64,000 bases of DNA from Pseudoxanthomonas sp. (GCF_027498035.1 NZ_CP114978.1:3596001-3660000), one strand, 5' to 3'. Shown: positions 44,042 to 52,857, counted from the first letter of the stretch. A program made the numbers and translations. The notes: generated by a model not told the origin, from the letters alone.

Positions 44042-44106
44042 GGGCTTGCGCTCTGGCTTGTGCTTTGCTGGTTCTGCCAATTTTCTGATTGTTGGTTTGG
44101 CTCTTG

Positions 44107-44319
44107 AAGCAAGAGCTTCCGCCCCGCTTCGCGGCGCGTCCTCCTTTTGTCTTGGCAAAAGGAGGCAAAATCGCTAGCGCCTGACACTCACCGGGCCTGC
44201 GGCCCGGTCCCCTGCGCTCCTCGCTGCAAACGGCACGGCGCGCAAACTCGCTTCGCTCAGACACGCGCGCCTCTTCGGCCGTTTCCAGCTGCGGTGCTCG
44301 GCTCGCTTTGAAGGCGCTG
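44107..44319 (+). repeat. Three-hairpin repeat element, copy A1
   Basis: This roughly 210-base element begins GAAGCAAGAGCTTCC. Hairpin 1 is CCGC-TTC-GCGG (44124-44134). Hairpin 2 is CCTCCTTTTG-TCTTGG-CAAAAGGAGG (44140-44165). Hairpin 3 is CCGGGCC-TGC-GGCCCGG (44191-44207), which leads into CCCTGCGCTCCTCGCTG and a conserved 3' half ending GCTCGGCTCGCTTTGAAGGC. The same order occurs at 57612-57838 and, inverted, at 58009-58217. It lies 65 bases after cysB. Reading frames crossing it are not considered genes. Confidence 0.85.
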
Positions 44320-44347
44320 GAGATCAAGGGCAACGCATAAGCAACAG

Positions 44348-44377
44348 CCAAAGCCAAAGCCAAAGCCAAAGCCAAAG
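44348..44377 (+). repeat. Hexanucleotide tandem repeat (CCAAAG)x5
   Basis: Five perfect CCAAAG units follow the 3' end of element A1 by 28 bases. Hexamer arrays of different sequence occupy the same relative position after the other element copies (57851 onward and 57965-58000). A related inverted stretch (CTTTGCTTTTGCTTTGGCC) lies at 44445-44463. Confidence 0.9.
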
Positions 44378-44444
44378 CAGTAGATCCCGCCCGACTCGGC
44401 GACATGCAGGATTCTTCGTGCTATGAGCAAATACCGCTTTCGAT

Positions 44445-44716
44445 CTTTGCTTTTGCTTTGGCCTTTGCTCTCAAATCCTCCGTGAGGCACGGCGAAGGGG
44501 CGAGGACAAGACCCGAAGGGCACCGCACAAGGATGTGCGGTGTTTTTGGAAGGGACATGGATGTCCCTTCCAAAAATCCCTCGGCCCGTAGCGAACTCGC
44601 GAAGCGAGCGTGCCGCCCGGAGTGTGTTTCTTTGCCTAGCTTTCTTTGCACAAGCAAAGAAAGTAGGTCGTGGCACGAAGTGCCGCGAAAGCTTTGCTTC
44701 AAAGTGATTGGAAAGG
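44445..44716 (-). repeat. Divergent inverted element copy A2 with several hairpins
   Basis: Read on the minus strand, this segment has the same order as A1: AAGCAAAGCTTTC, hairpin GGCAC-TTC-GTGCC (44672-44684), then hairpin CTTTCTTTGC-TTGT-GCAAAGAAAG (44640-44663). It continues with a 16-bp perfect hairpin (44543-44576, GGAAGGGACAT core with a 2-base loop) and CACCGCACA-N4-TGTGCGGTG (44521-44542). Sequence identity to A1 is low, but the architecture is parallel. Ends are approximate. Confidence 0.65.
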
Positions 44717-44823
44717 AACAAGGAACTCGGGCTAAGGCTGCTGCGCCGCATCAAGCCCATTCCAACCTCGCGCGTTACGCTGCGCCTCCCCCGCGTCCAT
44801 GCAACGAACATCAGGAGGCCATC

Positions 44824-45099
44824 GTGCCCAAGTATGTGATCGAACGTGACATCCCCGGCGCGGGCAAGCTGACACCCGCCGAACTCAACGGTATTTCCCA
44901 GCAGTCCTGCAGCGTGCTGCACGGGATGGGGCCACAGATCCAGTGGGTGCAGAGTTACGTCACCGACGACAAGATCTATTGCGTCTACATCGCCCCCGAC
45001 GAAGCCAGCGTGCGCGAGCATGCGGCCAAGGGCGGCTTTCCGGCCAATTCGGTTGCGCAGGTGCGCACGGTGATCGATCCGACCACCGCCGAAGCCTGA
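44824..45099 (+). CDS. DUF4242 domain protein (nickel-binding-protein-like, small)
   Basis: This 91-residue protein starts at GTG 44824 with a perfect AGGAGG (44813-44818) five bases upstream, which decides the start. The sequence PKYVIERDIPGAGKLTPAEL, VQSYVTDDKIYCVYIAP and REHAAKGGFPANSVAQVRTVID is typical of DUF4242, a small ferredoxin-like-fold family sometimes annotated as nickel-binding. Function is unknown. It stands alone between the A-type repeat region and the copper genes. Confidence 0.88.
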   Translation: MPKYVIERDIPGAGKLTPAELNGISQQSCSVLHGMGPQIQWVQSYVTDDKIYCVYIAPDEASVREHAAKGGFPANSVAQVRTVIDPTTAEA

Positions 45100-45239
45100 T
45101 CCCATCGGGGCATGGGCTGCAGACAGAAAGCGCCGCATGCGAGGGGGTTTTTCTTTCCCTCCGCATCCGTCGCCGGGCGACGGTCCCGGCATCGGCGCAA
45201 TGGCGTGACCGACCCGACCTTCGCCGCATGGGGTGCACC

Positions 45240-45264
45240 TTGGACCATGGTCTAGACTAGGTCC
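45240..45264 (+). promoter_or_regulatory. Dyad next to the start of the copper operon
   Basis: GGACC at 45242-45246 and GGTCC at 45260-45264 form an inverted repeat. Between them lie GACCATGGTC (45243-45252) and TCTAGA, each palindromic. The dyad touches the DUF2946 start codon at 45265. It may be a metal-regulator operator, or TAGACT (45253-45258) may be a -10 for a leaderless transcript. Both ideas are weak without data. Confidence 0.35.
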
Positions 45265-45714
45265 ATGCTGCGCCACCGCCGCTTCCTGCTGACCATGCAC
45301 CGGCTCGCCCTGATGGGCGCGCTGCTGATGGCCGTGGCCCCGGTGATCAGTCGCTGGGTCCAGTCGCAGGCGTCGGTCGGCGGGTCGGTGGCGCAGGTCG
45401 TGCAGGCCATGTGTCACGGCCAGGCGCTGCCGAGCGCAGGCAAGACTGTGATGCCGCACGTCGGCCATGCGATGGACATGGCAATGCCCATGACGATGGA
45501 CCACGACGATGGCATGCCGATGCCGGCGGGCCATGACGAAGCCGCCTGCGATTACTGCGTGCTGGCGGCCAACCTGCTGCCGTTCGTACTCGTCCTGCTG
45601 TTGCTGCCGCTGCTGCAGTCGGTCATCGGCAGGTTGCCCGGTGTCCTGGCCTCGCCCCGTGCCAGCGCCCTCTGGCCTGCGCACGCCGCACGCGGACCGC
45701 CGCTTTACGCCTGA
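45265..45714 (+). CDS. DUF2946 family His/Met-rich membrane protein
   Basis: This 149-residue protein has an N-terminal hydrophobic segment (LALMGALLMAVAPVIS). The central metal-ligand-rich region (MPHVGHAMDMAMPMTMDHDD; about residues 63-93) precedes DEAACDYCVLAANLLPF, and a C-terminal membrane helix follows. The CxxC with flanking His/Met residues is typical of DUF2946, often found beside copper-linked TonB receptors. It probably senses or binds copper in the envelope. It is the first gene of the copper operon. No good ribosome site precedes the ATG. Confidence 0.82.
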   Translation: MLRHRRFLLTMHRLALMGALLMAVAPVISRWVQSQASVGGSVAQVVQAMCHGQALPSAGKTVMPHVGHAMDMAMPMTMDHDDGMPMPAGHDEAACDYCVLAANLLPFVLVLLLLPLLQSVIGRLPGVLASPRASALWPAHAARGPPLYA

Positions 45715-45797
45715 AGGACCTGACGCGTCGTCACTGTCGTGCCCGAGGGCATGGGGTGGCGGCTTGTGCCGTGCTGGCTTTCTGGAGTTGTTCCCAC

Positions 45798-47883
45798 ATG
45801 TTCCGACCCGTTTCCGCGGCGGTCGTGCCGTCGCGTCTGGCGACGGCCCTGGCCGTCTGTCTGTGCACGCCGGTGGCGTCCGCACAGGTCTTGGCCGATG
45901 CCACGACCACCGATCCCGCCCCTGTTTCCCGTCGCAATGACGACACCGCGCTGACCCTGGGCACGGTGCAGGTCGCCGCGGATGCCCATGGCGCGCTATC
46001 CACGCGCGGCGTCTTCAGTTCGGTCGATATCGTTGGCGCCGACCGCCTGCAGGACCAGGTGGTCGACCACAGTGCCGAGTTGCTGGCGCGTGCGCCCGGT
46101 GTGCAACTGACCCAGTTCCACATGGGCGTGGTTGGCAGCGGTTTCTCGTTCCGTGGTTTCAATGCCGAAGGCCGGGTCAGCGCGATCAAGCTGCTGATCG
46201 ATGGCATTCCGTCCAACGACAACACCGGCAACATGCCGTACCTGGATGCGGTCTTCCCGGTAGAGATCGCGGCGATCGAAGTCGTACGCGGTACCAATGA
46301 TCCGCGCTACGGCCTCAACGCGATTGCCGGCGACGTCAACGTAGTCACCCGTACCGGTGGCAATGATGGCCATGCGCGCATGAGTGTCGGCAGCTTCGGC
46401 ACACAGGAGGTGCAGGTGACCAAGGGTTTCGAAGAGGGCCCGTGGAGCCAGAACCTCACCGCGGCCTGGCGCAGCACCGACAGCTATCGCGACCATGGCG
46501 ATGGCCGCCAGCATGCCTTCGCGGGGAAATGGTTCTACACGGCCCCGGATGCGGATTGGCGTGTCGGCCTGACCGCGCGGTCCTACCGCAACGATGCGCT
46601 GGAAGCGGGCTATTTCAGTACCCCGCAGCTGGCCCGGGACGCACCACGCAGTTCGCCCGGCTATGCCCGCGATGACCGCAGTGAACGCCGCACGCAGCAG
46701 TTCGCGCTGCATGCCGATGGTCGCTTGACGCCAAGCCTGGACTGGACCGCCAGGCTCTACCAGAACCATTACGAGAACAGCCGCTGGGTGCGGTTTTCCG
46801 AAGCCGGCGTGCAGCAGGAGCGTGACAACGACGAAACCCATCGCGGCGTGCTGGCGACGCTGACCTGGCGCCCGTCCATCGACTGGCTGGTGCTGGAGGG
46901 TGGCGTGGACGCGCAGTGGCAGGACAACGCCGCCCAGCGCTACCGCACGCTGGCACGCGTGCGCACCAGCCAGATCCGCGACTGGGATTTCGACCTGGAT
47001 ACACGCGGCGCCTACGTGCAGGCGGTGATCAAGCCGACCGACCGGCTCAAGCTGGTGCCGGCCTACCGCATCGACCACATCGGCGGGCATCTGGATGACG
47101 GGCTGACCGGCGCGTCGTATCCGGCCTACGACTACGGCCTGGTGCGGCAGCCCAAGTTCAGTGCGGCCTACACGCTGACCGATGCGGTGACTGTGTATGG
47201 CAACTGGGGTCGCACCTTCCAGGTGGGCGTGGGCGATGGCAGCTATCGGCGCGGCGATGCCAACCTGCGGCCATCGCTCAACGATGGCTGGGAGGCCGGC
47301 CTGCGCCTGCGTCCCGCGCAGTGGCTGGATGCGCGACTCGCGTACTGGGAGCAGCGGGCGTCGGGCGAGGTTGCAACGGTGCTGGGCGTGACCGGCACGG
47401 CCGACCAGAGCGCGGTGGCCAATGTCGGTTCCACCCTGCGTCGCGGTTGGGATGCGCAGCTGAACCTGCATGCCGGCGAACGCTGGGAAGGCTGGCTGTC
47501 CTACGCGCGCCAACGCGCCACGATCGTGAATCCCGACCCGAGCGCCCCGGACACACGCGGCCGTGAGATCGAGAACGTGCCGCATGACCTGGCCTCGGCC
47601 GGCGTGGATTTCCAGGCCACGCCGTTGTTCAAGCTGTCGGCGTCGGTCAACGCGCAGGGCGATTACTTCCATCGACCGCACCAACACGCTGGGGCGCTAC
47701 GGCGGCTACACGCTGCTCAACCTTGGCGCCGAATGGTCGCTGCCGCGCAACACCAGCCTGTCGCTGCAGCTGAAGAACGTGACCGACCGGCGCTACGTGT
47801 ACGCCTGGTACGACACCGGGTCGTATGGTTTTTCGCCCGGTGACGGACGCGCGTTGTACGCCTCGCTGGGTTGGGATTTCTGA
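45798..47883 (+). pseudogene. Copper-type TonB-dependent receptor, frameshifted near 47670
   Basis: The reading frame from ATG 45798 gives a signal peptide (to about residue 30, VASAQ), a plug (VDIVGADRLQDQVVDHSAEL, FRGFNAEGRVSAIKLLIDGIP, DPRYGLNAIAGDVNVVTRTGG) and most of a barrel. Near 47667-47672 one extra base in TTCCATCGACC shifts the frame. The correct ending (DRTNTLGRYGGYTLLNLGAEW to LYASLGWDF, TGA 47881-47883) is in the next frame. Corrected length is about 694 residues. Context (DUF2946, PepSY, PCuAC) indicates copper uptake. The next gene overlaps the true stop (TGATG), which argues that the intact frame is the native one. Confidence 0.85.
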
Positions 47884-49328
47884 TGGCGACCGTGAGCGTG
47901 CCGTCGCACGAAGGCATCACGGCCAAGGCGCTGTATCGCGCGGTGTGGCGCTGGCATTTCTACGCGGGCCTGCTGGTGTTGCCGTTCCTGGCATGGCTGG
48001 CGCTGACCGGCGCGGCGTTCGTGTACCACAAGCCGCTGGACCGGCTGGTGCATCACCAGCTCCTGGTCGTTCCGCCGTTGCAGGCGGGTAAGCGCGCGGC
48101 GACACCGCAACGCATCGCCGATGCAGCGCTGGCGGCGCAACCGGGCCGGGTGTTCCGCTACACCACGTCGGTGCGGGAGGATTCCTCTGCGGAAGTCGGC
48201 GTGGTCACTGCGGCGGGCGAACGACGCGTGGTGTATGTCGATCCAGGCAATGCGCAGGTGCTGGGGACGTTGCCCGATCGCGGCACCTTCGGCTGGACGA
48301 TGCGTCGCCTGCACAGCCTGGACCTGCTGGGGAGCTGGGCCAATGCACTGATCGAAATCGGCGCGGGCTGGGCGATCCTGCTGGTGCTGACCGGCGTGTA
48401 CCTGTGGTGGCCACGGGGGAGGAAAGGCGGCGTCATCAGCGTGCGCGGCAAGCCGGCGCAGCGATTGTTCTGGCGCGACCTGCATGCGGTCACCGGCATC
48501 GCGGCCGGTGGCGCGCTGCTGTTCCTCGCACTGACCGGGATGCCTTGGTCGTGGTTCTGGGGTGCGCAGGTCAATGCGTTGGCCAACGGGCACCACTACG
48601 GCTATCCGGCCGGGGTGCGCGTGCAGGTGCCGATGTCCGATCAGCGCCTGGCCGACGGCACGCTGCCGGCATGGTCACTGCAGCAGGCGCGCCTGCCGCA
48701 GTCCGCGCCGCCGGAGGAGGCGATGGCCGACATGCCGAACATGGCCCATGCCGGGCACGGTGGCATGGCGATGGGGGGTGATGCGGCCCAGCCTGGCGCG
48801 ATCGGGCTGGATGCCGCACTGCGCGTGTTCGCGCAACGCGGGCTAGCCGCCGGTTACAGCGTGTCGCTGCCGCTGGGCGCGCGTGGCGTGTATACCGCGT
48901 CGGTCTATCCGGATGACCTGCAGCGCCAGCGCGTGATCCACCTGGACCAGTACAGCGGCAAGGTGCTGCTGGACATGCGCTATGCCGACTACGGGCCATT
49001 GGCCAAGACCCTGGAATGGAGCATCAACGTCCACATGGGCCAGGAGTTCGGCTGGCTCAACCAGGTGCTGCTGGTGCTGGCCTGCGCGGCCATCGTGCTG
49101 CTGTGCGTGAGTGCGGCGGTGATGTGGTGGAAGCGCCGCCCGAGCGGATCGCTCGGCGTGCCGCCACTGCCTGCGCAGCCACGGGCGCTGAAGGTCGTGG
49201 TCGGCCTGCTGGTGGTCGGCGGCGTGCTGTTTCCGCTGGTCGGACTGTCGCTGCTGCTGATGTTGGCGCTGGACCTGGGCTGGGTGATGCGGCGCCAGCG
49301 GCGTGGCGCCAATGATCTGCCGGCGTGA
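47883..49328 (+). CDS. PepSY-associated transmembrane protein of the copper operon
   Basis: This 481-residue inner-membrane protein has the PepSY_TM layout: a first helix (FYAGLLVLPFLAWLALTGAAF), YVDPGNAQVLGTLP, helices at IGAGWAILLVLTGVYLWWPR and GIAAGGALLFLALTGMPWSWF, a His/Met-rich loop (MADMPNMAHAGHGGMAMGG; about residues 281-299) and C-terminal helices. Such proteins pair with TonB receptors and may reduce or transfer metal-complex substrates. The Met/His loop supports copper. Its ATG overlaps the receptor stop by one base. Confidence 0.9.
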   Translation: MATVSVPSHEGITAKALYRAVWRWHFYAGLLVLPFLAWLALTGAAFVYHKPLDRLVHHQLLVVPPLQAGKRAATPQRIADAALAAQPGRVFRYTTSVREDSSAEVGVVTAAGERRVVYVDPGNAQVLGTLPDRGTFGWTMRRLHSLDLLGSWANALIEIGAGWAILLVLTGVYLWWPRGRKGGVISVRGKPAQRLFWRDLHAVTGIAAGGALLFLALTGMPWSWFWGAQVNALANGHHYGYPAGVRVQVPMSDQRLADGTLPAWSLQQARLPQSAPPEEAMADMPNMAHAGHGGMAMGGDAAQPGAIGLDAALRVFAQRGLAAGYSVSLPLGARGVYTASVYPDDLQRQRVIHLDQYSGKVLLDMRYADYGPLAKTLEWSINVHMGQEFGWLNQVLLVLACAAIVLLCVSAAVMWWKRRPSGSLGVPPLPAQPRALKVVVGLLVVGGVLFPLVGLSLLLMLALDLGWVMRRQRRGANDLPA

Positions 49329-49419
49329 GCGGTTTCGCGCCCCGGCGTTGCATGCGTTTGTATCGTAGGACCGTCGCGGCGGGCGCTTCCGTCGCATCCC
49401 TTGAGGAGAGGCAAGGACC

Positions 49420-49899
49420 ATGTTGAAACCTGTTTTCACAGCTGCGCTGCTGCTGTTGTCCACGTTCGTACACGGCGCCACGCCGGCCGGCGTGCAGGTC
49501 AGCAATGCCTGGATGCGCGCCACGCCACCGCAGGCGCCCACCGCGGCCGGCTACCTGACCGTGACCAACCACGGCAGCCAGCCTGATCGCCTGTTGTCGA
49601 TCAGCAGCGATGCAGCCGAACGCGTGGAGCTGCATAGCAACGACATGCAGGGCGGCGTGATGCGCATGCGCCGGCTCGATGATGGGGTCGCATTGCCGGC
49701 CGGGGGCAGCATCGCGCTGGCGCCGTCGGGCACCCATCTGATGTTCATCGCACCGCGCAGGCCGCTGCTGGCTGGGCAGGTGGTGACCGCGACGCTGCGC
49801 TTCGCCCATGCCGCGCCGCAGGTGGTGCAGTTCAAGGTCATGCCGCTCGGCGCCACGCCGTCTTCCCATGACCACGACATGCCGGGCATGAAGATGTAG
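49420..49899 (+). CDS. PCu(A)C family periplasmic copper chaperone
   Basis: This 159-residue protein has a signal peptide (to about residue 20, VHGAT) and the PCuAC fold: VSNAWMRATPPQAPTAAGYL, ERVELHSNDMQGGVMRMRRL (His and Met ligands), GTHLMFIAPRRPL and a C-terminal HDHDMPGMKM metal-binding tail. These chaperones deliver Cu(I) to the CuA or CuB centre of cytochrome oxidase or buffer periplasmic copper. GAGGAG lies about 15 bases upstream of the ATG, a slightly long spacing. It is the last gene of the copper operon. Confidence 0.94.
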   Translation: MLKPVFTAALLLLSTFVHGATPAGVQVSNAWMRATPPQAPTAAGYLTVTNHGSQPDRLLSISSDAAERVELHSNDMQGGVMRMRRLDDGVALPAGGSIALAPSGTHLMFIAPRRPLLAGQVVTATLRFAHAAPQVVQFKVMPLGATPSSHDHDMPGMKM

Positions 49900-49951
49900 C
49901 TTCGCCTGCGGGGCCGGCCGGTCTTCGGGCAACGCACAGGGGTGTGGTGGG

Positions 49952-50317
49952 ATGAAGCGGATGTCGATCATGGTGGCGCGGCTCTACGCGCCGGCGCCAT
50001 TGCTGGTGGCCGGCGGTTGGGCGGCCTCGTTCGCGGTGGAGCAGGCCGATGGGCTGCTGGGCGTGCACGGCGCGCGCCATGCCGGCGCATTGCTGGCCCT
50101 GCTGGGCACGGCCCTGGGGTTCGTCTGGGCGATGCTGGCCAGCTGGCGGCTGTATCTGTGGTTGCGCGGCATCGAGCAGGGCCGCTGTGACTGTGGCGGG
50201 TTGCTGTCGCGCCCGCGCCGCAAAGGCCACGGGCCGGCGTATCGCAAGTGCCTGGCCTGTGGCGGGAAGGTGCCGCTGGTGGCCCCACCCTTGCCCGATG
50301 CACCGCTCGATGGCTGA
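49952..50317 (+). CDS. Small membrane protein with C-terminal four-cysteine motif, unrecognised
   Basis: This 121-residue protein has two hydrophobic helices (PLLVAGGWAASFAV and HAGALLALLGTALGFVWAML). A basic C-terminal part follows with CDCGG and CLACGG about 25 residues apart, a possible zinc ribbon. It follows the PCuAC gene by 52 bases and is convergent with the acyl-CoA synthetase gene 15 bases away. Family was not recognised. The ATG at 49961 is an alternative start. Confidence 0.6.
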   Translation: MKRMSIMVARLYAPAPLLVAGGWAASFAVEQADGLLGVHGARHAGALLALLGTALGFVWAMLASWRLYLWLRGIEQGRCDCGGLLSRPRRKGHGPAYRKCLACGGKVPLVAPPLPDAPLDG

Positions 50318-50332
50318 AGCCAGGTTCCGGGA

Positions 50333-51955
50333 TCAGCCGGGCGGCGTTGCGGTCTCGGTTTCGGCCTTGGCCTGGTTGCGCAGCAGGAAGCGCTGGATCT
50401 TGCCGCTGGGGGTCTTGGGCAGTTCGCTGACGAAGGCGATTTCGCGCGGGTAGGCGTGGGCCGACAGGCGTTTCTTCACGTATTGCGACAGCTCCGATGC
50501 CAGGGCGTCGTTGCCGGTCGCGCCGCTGCGCAACACCACGTAGGCCTTCACCAGCTCCAGGCGCTCGGGATCGGGCTTGCCGACCACGCCGGCTTCGATC
50601 ACGTCCGGGTGTTCGAGCAGGCAGCTTTCCACATCGAACGGGCCGATCCGGTAACCGGCCGAGGTGATGACGTCGTCGCTGCGACCGACGAAGGCGATGC
50701 TGCCGTCGTCGTTGCGTTCGACCGTGTCGCCGGTGAGATACCAGCCATCCTTGAACGGCTGTTGTTCGGCCTGCCAGTAGCCGCGGAAGAACAGTGCCGG
50801 CGAATCGGCGATGTGCACGGCCAGCATGCCGGGCGTGCCGACCGGCTGCGGCTGGCCTTTTTCGTCCAGCACTTCGAGCCGGTAACCGGGCAGCGGATAA
50901 CCGGCGCTGCCGGCCTGCACCGGATGTGCCAGTGCATGGTGGTTGCACAGGGTCATGCCGGTTTCGGTCTGGCCGTAGTGGTCGTGGATCAACGTGCCCA
51001 AGGCTTTGTCGAACCAGCGGATCACTTCCGGGTTGAGCGGTTCGCCGGCGCTGCTGACCGCGCGCAGCTGGCCTTTGACGACCGCGGCCGGCGCGTCGCC
51101 AGCGGCCATCAGCATGCGATAGGCGGTGGGCGCGCCCATCAGGTTGGTCACGCCGAGCTGGGCGATGGTGGCGTAGCAGCTGTCGACGGTGAACGGGCCT
51201 TCGTGGAAGGTGGTCGAATGGCCCAGCGCCAGCGGCCCGGTGATGCCGTAGTACAGGCCGTAGGCCCAGCCGGGATCAGCGATGTTCCAGAGCACGTCAT
51301 CGTCGCGCAGGTCCACCGCCTCGCGCATGTAGGTGGCCATGACGTCCAGCCCATGCAGCGGCACCATCAGGCCCTTGGCCGCGCCGACGGTGCCGGAGGT
51401 GAACATGATCATGCAGGGGTCTTCACGGGTCAGCGGCACCGGCTCGAAGGTGGTCGGCAGGCCGTCCAGCGCATGCCAGAAATCTTCGTCGCTGGCCGCG
51501 CCCAGGGTCAGCGCCGGCGGCGCGCCCGCGACTTCATCCAGCTTGGGCCGCTGATCCAGCGAGGACACCACCAGTTTGGCGCCACTGGATGCCAGCCGGT
51601 GTTCCAGCGCCTTGGGGCCGAAGGCGGTGAACAGCGGCTGGTACACGCCGCCGGCGCGCCAGGTGCCCAGGACCACGATCAGCAATTCCAGCCGGCGTGG
51701 CAGCAGTCCAGCCACCACCTCGCCGGGCTTGAGTCCGCGCGCGGCCAGCAGGTGTGCGAACTGGGCCGACCACGCGTCCAGTTCCTCGAAGGTGTAGCGG
51801 CGCACGGTGCGCTGCGGATCGACCCAGCACAGTGCCTCGCGCTGCTGGCCCAGGTGCGCGCCACAGCAGGTGACCCAGGCGTTGACCGGACCGGTCGCGG
51901 GCGTGTGCTGCAGGGTGCGGAGATGGTCGAAGTAGTCGCGGCGTTCGGTCGTCAT
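50333..51955 (-). CDS. AMP-binding acyl-CoA synthetase
   Basis: This 540-residue ANL-superfamily adenylating enzyme has MIMFTSGTVGAAKGLMVPLHG (P-loop-like A3 motif), LIHDHYGQTETGMTLCNHHA (A5), WYLTGDTVERNDDGSIAFVGRSDDVITSAGYRIGP-type A7/A8 segment, and the A10 lysine in LPKTPSGKIQRFLLR. It activates a carboxylic acid with ATP and CoA; similarity is to acetyl/medium-chain/benzoate-type ligases. The substrate is unknown. The ATG at 51955 fits the family N terminus; the upstream frame is not conserved. Confidence 0.9.
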   Translation of the reverse strand: MTTERRDYFDHLRTLQHTPATGPVNAWVTCCGAHLGQQREALCWVDPQRTVRRYTFEELDAWSAQFAHLLAARGLKPGEVVAGLLPRRLELLIVVLGTWRAGGVYQPLFTAFGPKALEHRLASSGAKLVVSSLDQRPKLDEVAGAPPALTLGAASDEDFWHALDGLPTTFEPVPLTREDPCMIMFTSGTVGAAKGLMVPLHGLDVMATYMREAVDLRDDDVLWNIADPGWAYGLYYGITGPLALGHSTTFHEGPFTVDSCYATIAQLGVTNLMGAPTAYRMLMAAGDAPAAVVKGQLRAVSSAGEPLNPEVIRWFDKALGTLIHDHYGQTETGMTLCNHHALAHPVQAGSAGYPLPGYRLEVLDEKGQPQPVGTPGMLAVHIADSPALFFRGYWQAEQQPFKDGWYLTGDTVERNDDGSIAFVGRSDDVITSAGYRIGPFDVESCLLEHPDVIEAGVVGKPDPERLELVKAYVVLRSGATGNDALASELSQYVKKRLSAHAYPREIAFVSELPKTPSGKIQRFLLRNQAKAETETATPPG

Positions 51956-52063
51956 GCAGGAATTCCATTGCGTGCACCGCACAGTAACGCGTTCAGTACG
52001 CGGGCGGATGGCATCGTGCCGTTTCTCGTTGGACGTGCACGCCACGCGAACGACACCCAAACG

Positions 52064-52085
52064 AAAAAGCCGGCGTGAAGCCGGC
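52064..52085 (-). terminator. Intrinsic terminator after cysH
   Basis: On the minus strand GCCGGC (52085-52080) pairs with GCCGGC (52074-52069) around TTCAC, followed by five T (52068-52064). It lies 38 bases past the cysH stop and ends the cysJIH transcript. Confidence 0.75.
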
Positions 52086-52122
52086 CTCGTGTTCGTCCCA
52101 CGGCCCGCCGGGCGCGGGCAGG

Positions 52123-52857
52123 CTACAGCTCTTCGTGGATCCCGCACTCGCGCTTGAGGCCGAAGAAGCGGGTGTCTTCCTCGCGCATGCCGGGCTCCCA
52201 GCGGCGGGTGGTGTGGAAGTCACCGATGGACACGTAGCCTTCTTCCCACAGCGGGTGGTAGGGCAGGTCGTGCAGCTTCATGTACTGCCAGATGTCGCGG
52301 TCGGTCCAGTCGGCGATTGGGCTGACCTTCCAGCGCTCGCCGCGCAGCTGCACGATCGGCGTATTGGCACGGCTGCTGGCCTGCTGGCGACGCAGGCCGG
52401 TGAACCAGGTGCCGGCATCCAGGTCATCCAGCGCACGGCGCATCGGTTCGACCTTGCGCAGGCTGTTGTACTGCTCAATGCCGACCACGCCCTGTTCCCA
52501 CAGGCGACCGTGGCGCGCTTCCATCCAGGCGCGGCTGACCAGCGGGCGGAAGATCTTGATGTTGAGCTTGAGCCGCTCGATCAATTCATCGGCGAAGCGA
52601 TAGGTTTCCGGGAACAGGTAGCCGGTGTCGATCAGGATCACCGGGATGTCCGGCTTCTGCTGGGTCAGCAGGTGCAGGGTCACTGCCGACTGTGCGCCGA
52701 AGCTGGACGACAGCACCGCCTGGGCGGGGCCGTGTTCGAGGGCCCAGGCCACGCGCGCCTGGGCGGTCATCGTTTCGAGCACGGGATTGGCCGTCTCCAG
52801 GTCGATGCTGGCAGGAGCGATATCGTGCGGTTCGTCGTTGGCGGGCAGCGCGGTCAT
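52123..52857 (-). CDS. cysH: Phosphoadenosine phosphosulfate reductase
   Basis: This 244-residue enzyme reduces PAPS to sulfite with thioredoxin. SSSFGAQSAVTLHLL is the nucleotide-binding loop, VILIDTGYLFPETYRFADEL and WFTGLRRQQASSRANTP are conserved, and the catalytic cysteine is in the C-terminal KRECGIHEEL. The paired cysteines of APS-reducing forms are absent, so PAPS is the substrate, matching the fused cysNC with its kinase domain. Its ATG overlaps the cysI stop by four bases. Confidence 0.97.
   Translation of the reverse strand: MTALPANDEPHDIAPASIDLETANPVLETMTAQARVAWALEHGPAQAVLSSSFGAQSAVTLHLLTQQKPDIPVILIDTGYLFPETYRFADELIERLKLNIKIFRPLVSRAWMEARHGRLWEQGVVGIEQYNSLRKVEPMRRALDDLDAGTWFTGLRRQQASSRANTPIVQLRGERWKVSPIADWTDRDIWQYMKLHDLPYHPLWEEGYVSIGDFHTTRRWEPGMREEDTRFFGLKRECGIHEEL

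Noticed and set aside
44521..44576. Intrinsic terminator of cysB or a riboswitch
   Set aside because: The hairpins are strong, but they lie about 480 bases after cysB within an inverted repeat element, and no known riboswitch core was recognised. The element explanation is simpler.
44257..45885. 542-codon minus-strand frame through the A repeats and the DUF4242 and DUF2946 genes
   Set aside because: It crosses repeats and two supported plus-strand genes. Its Ser-Lys-Ala repeats come from the hexamer array.
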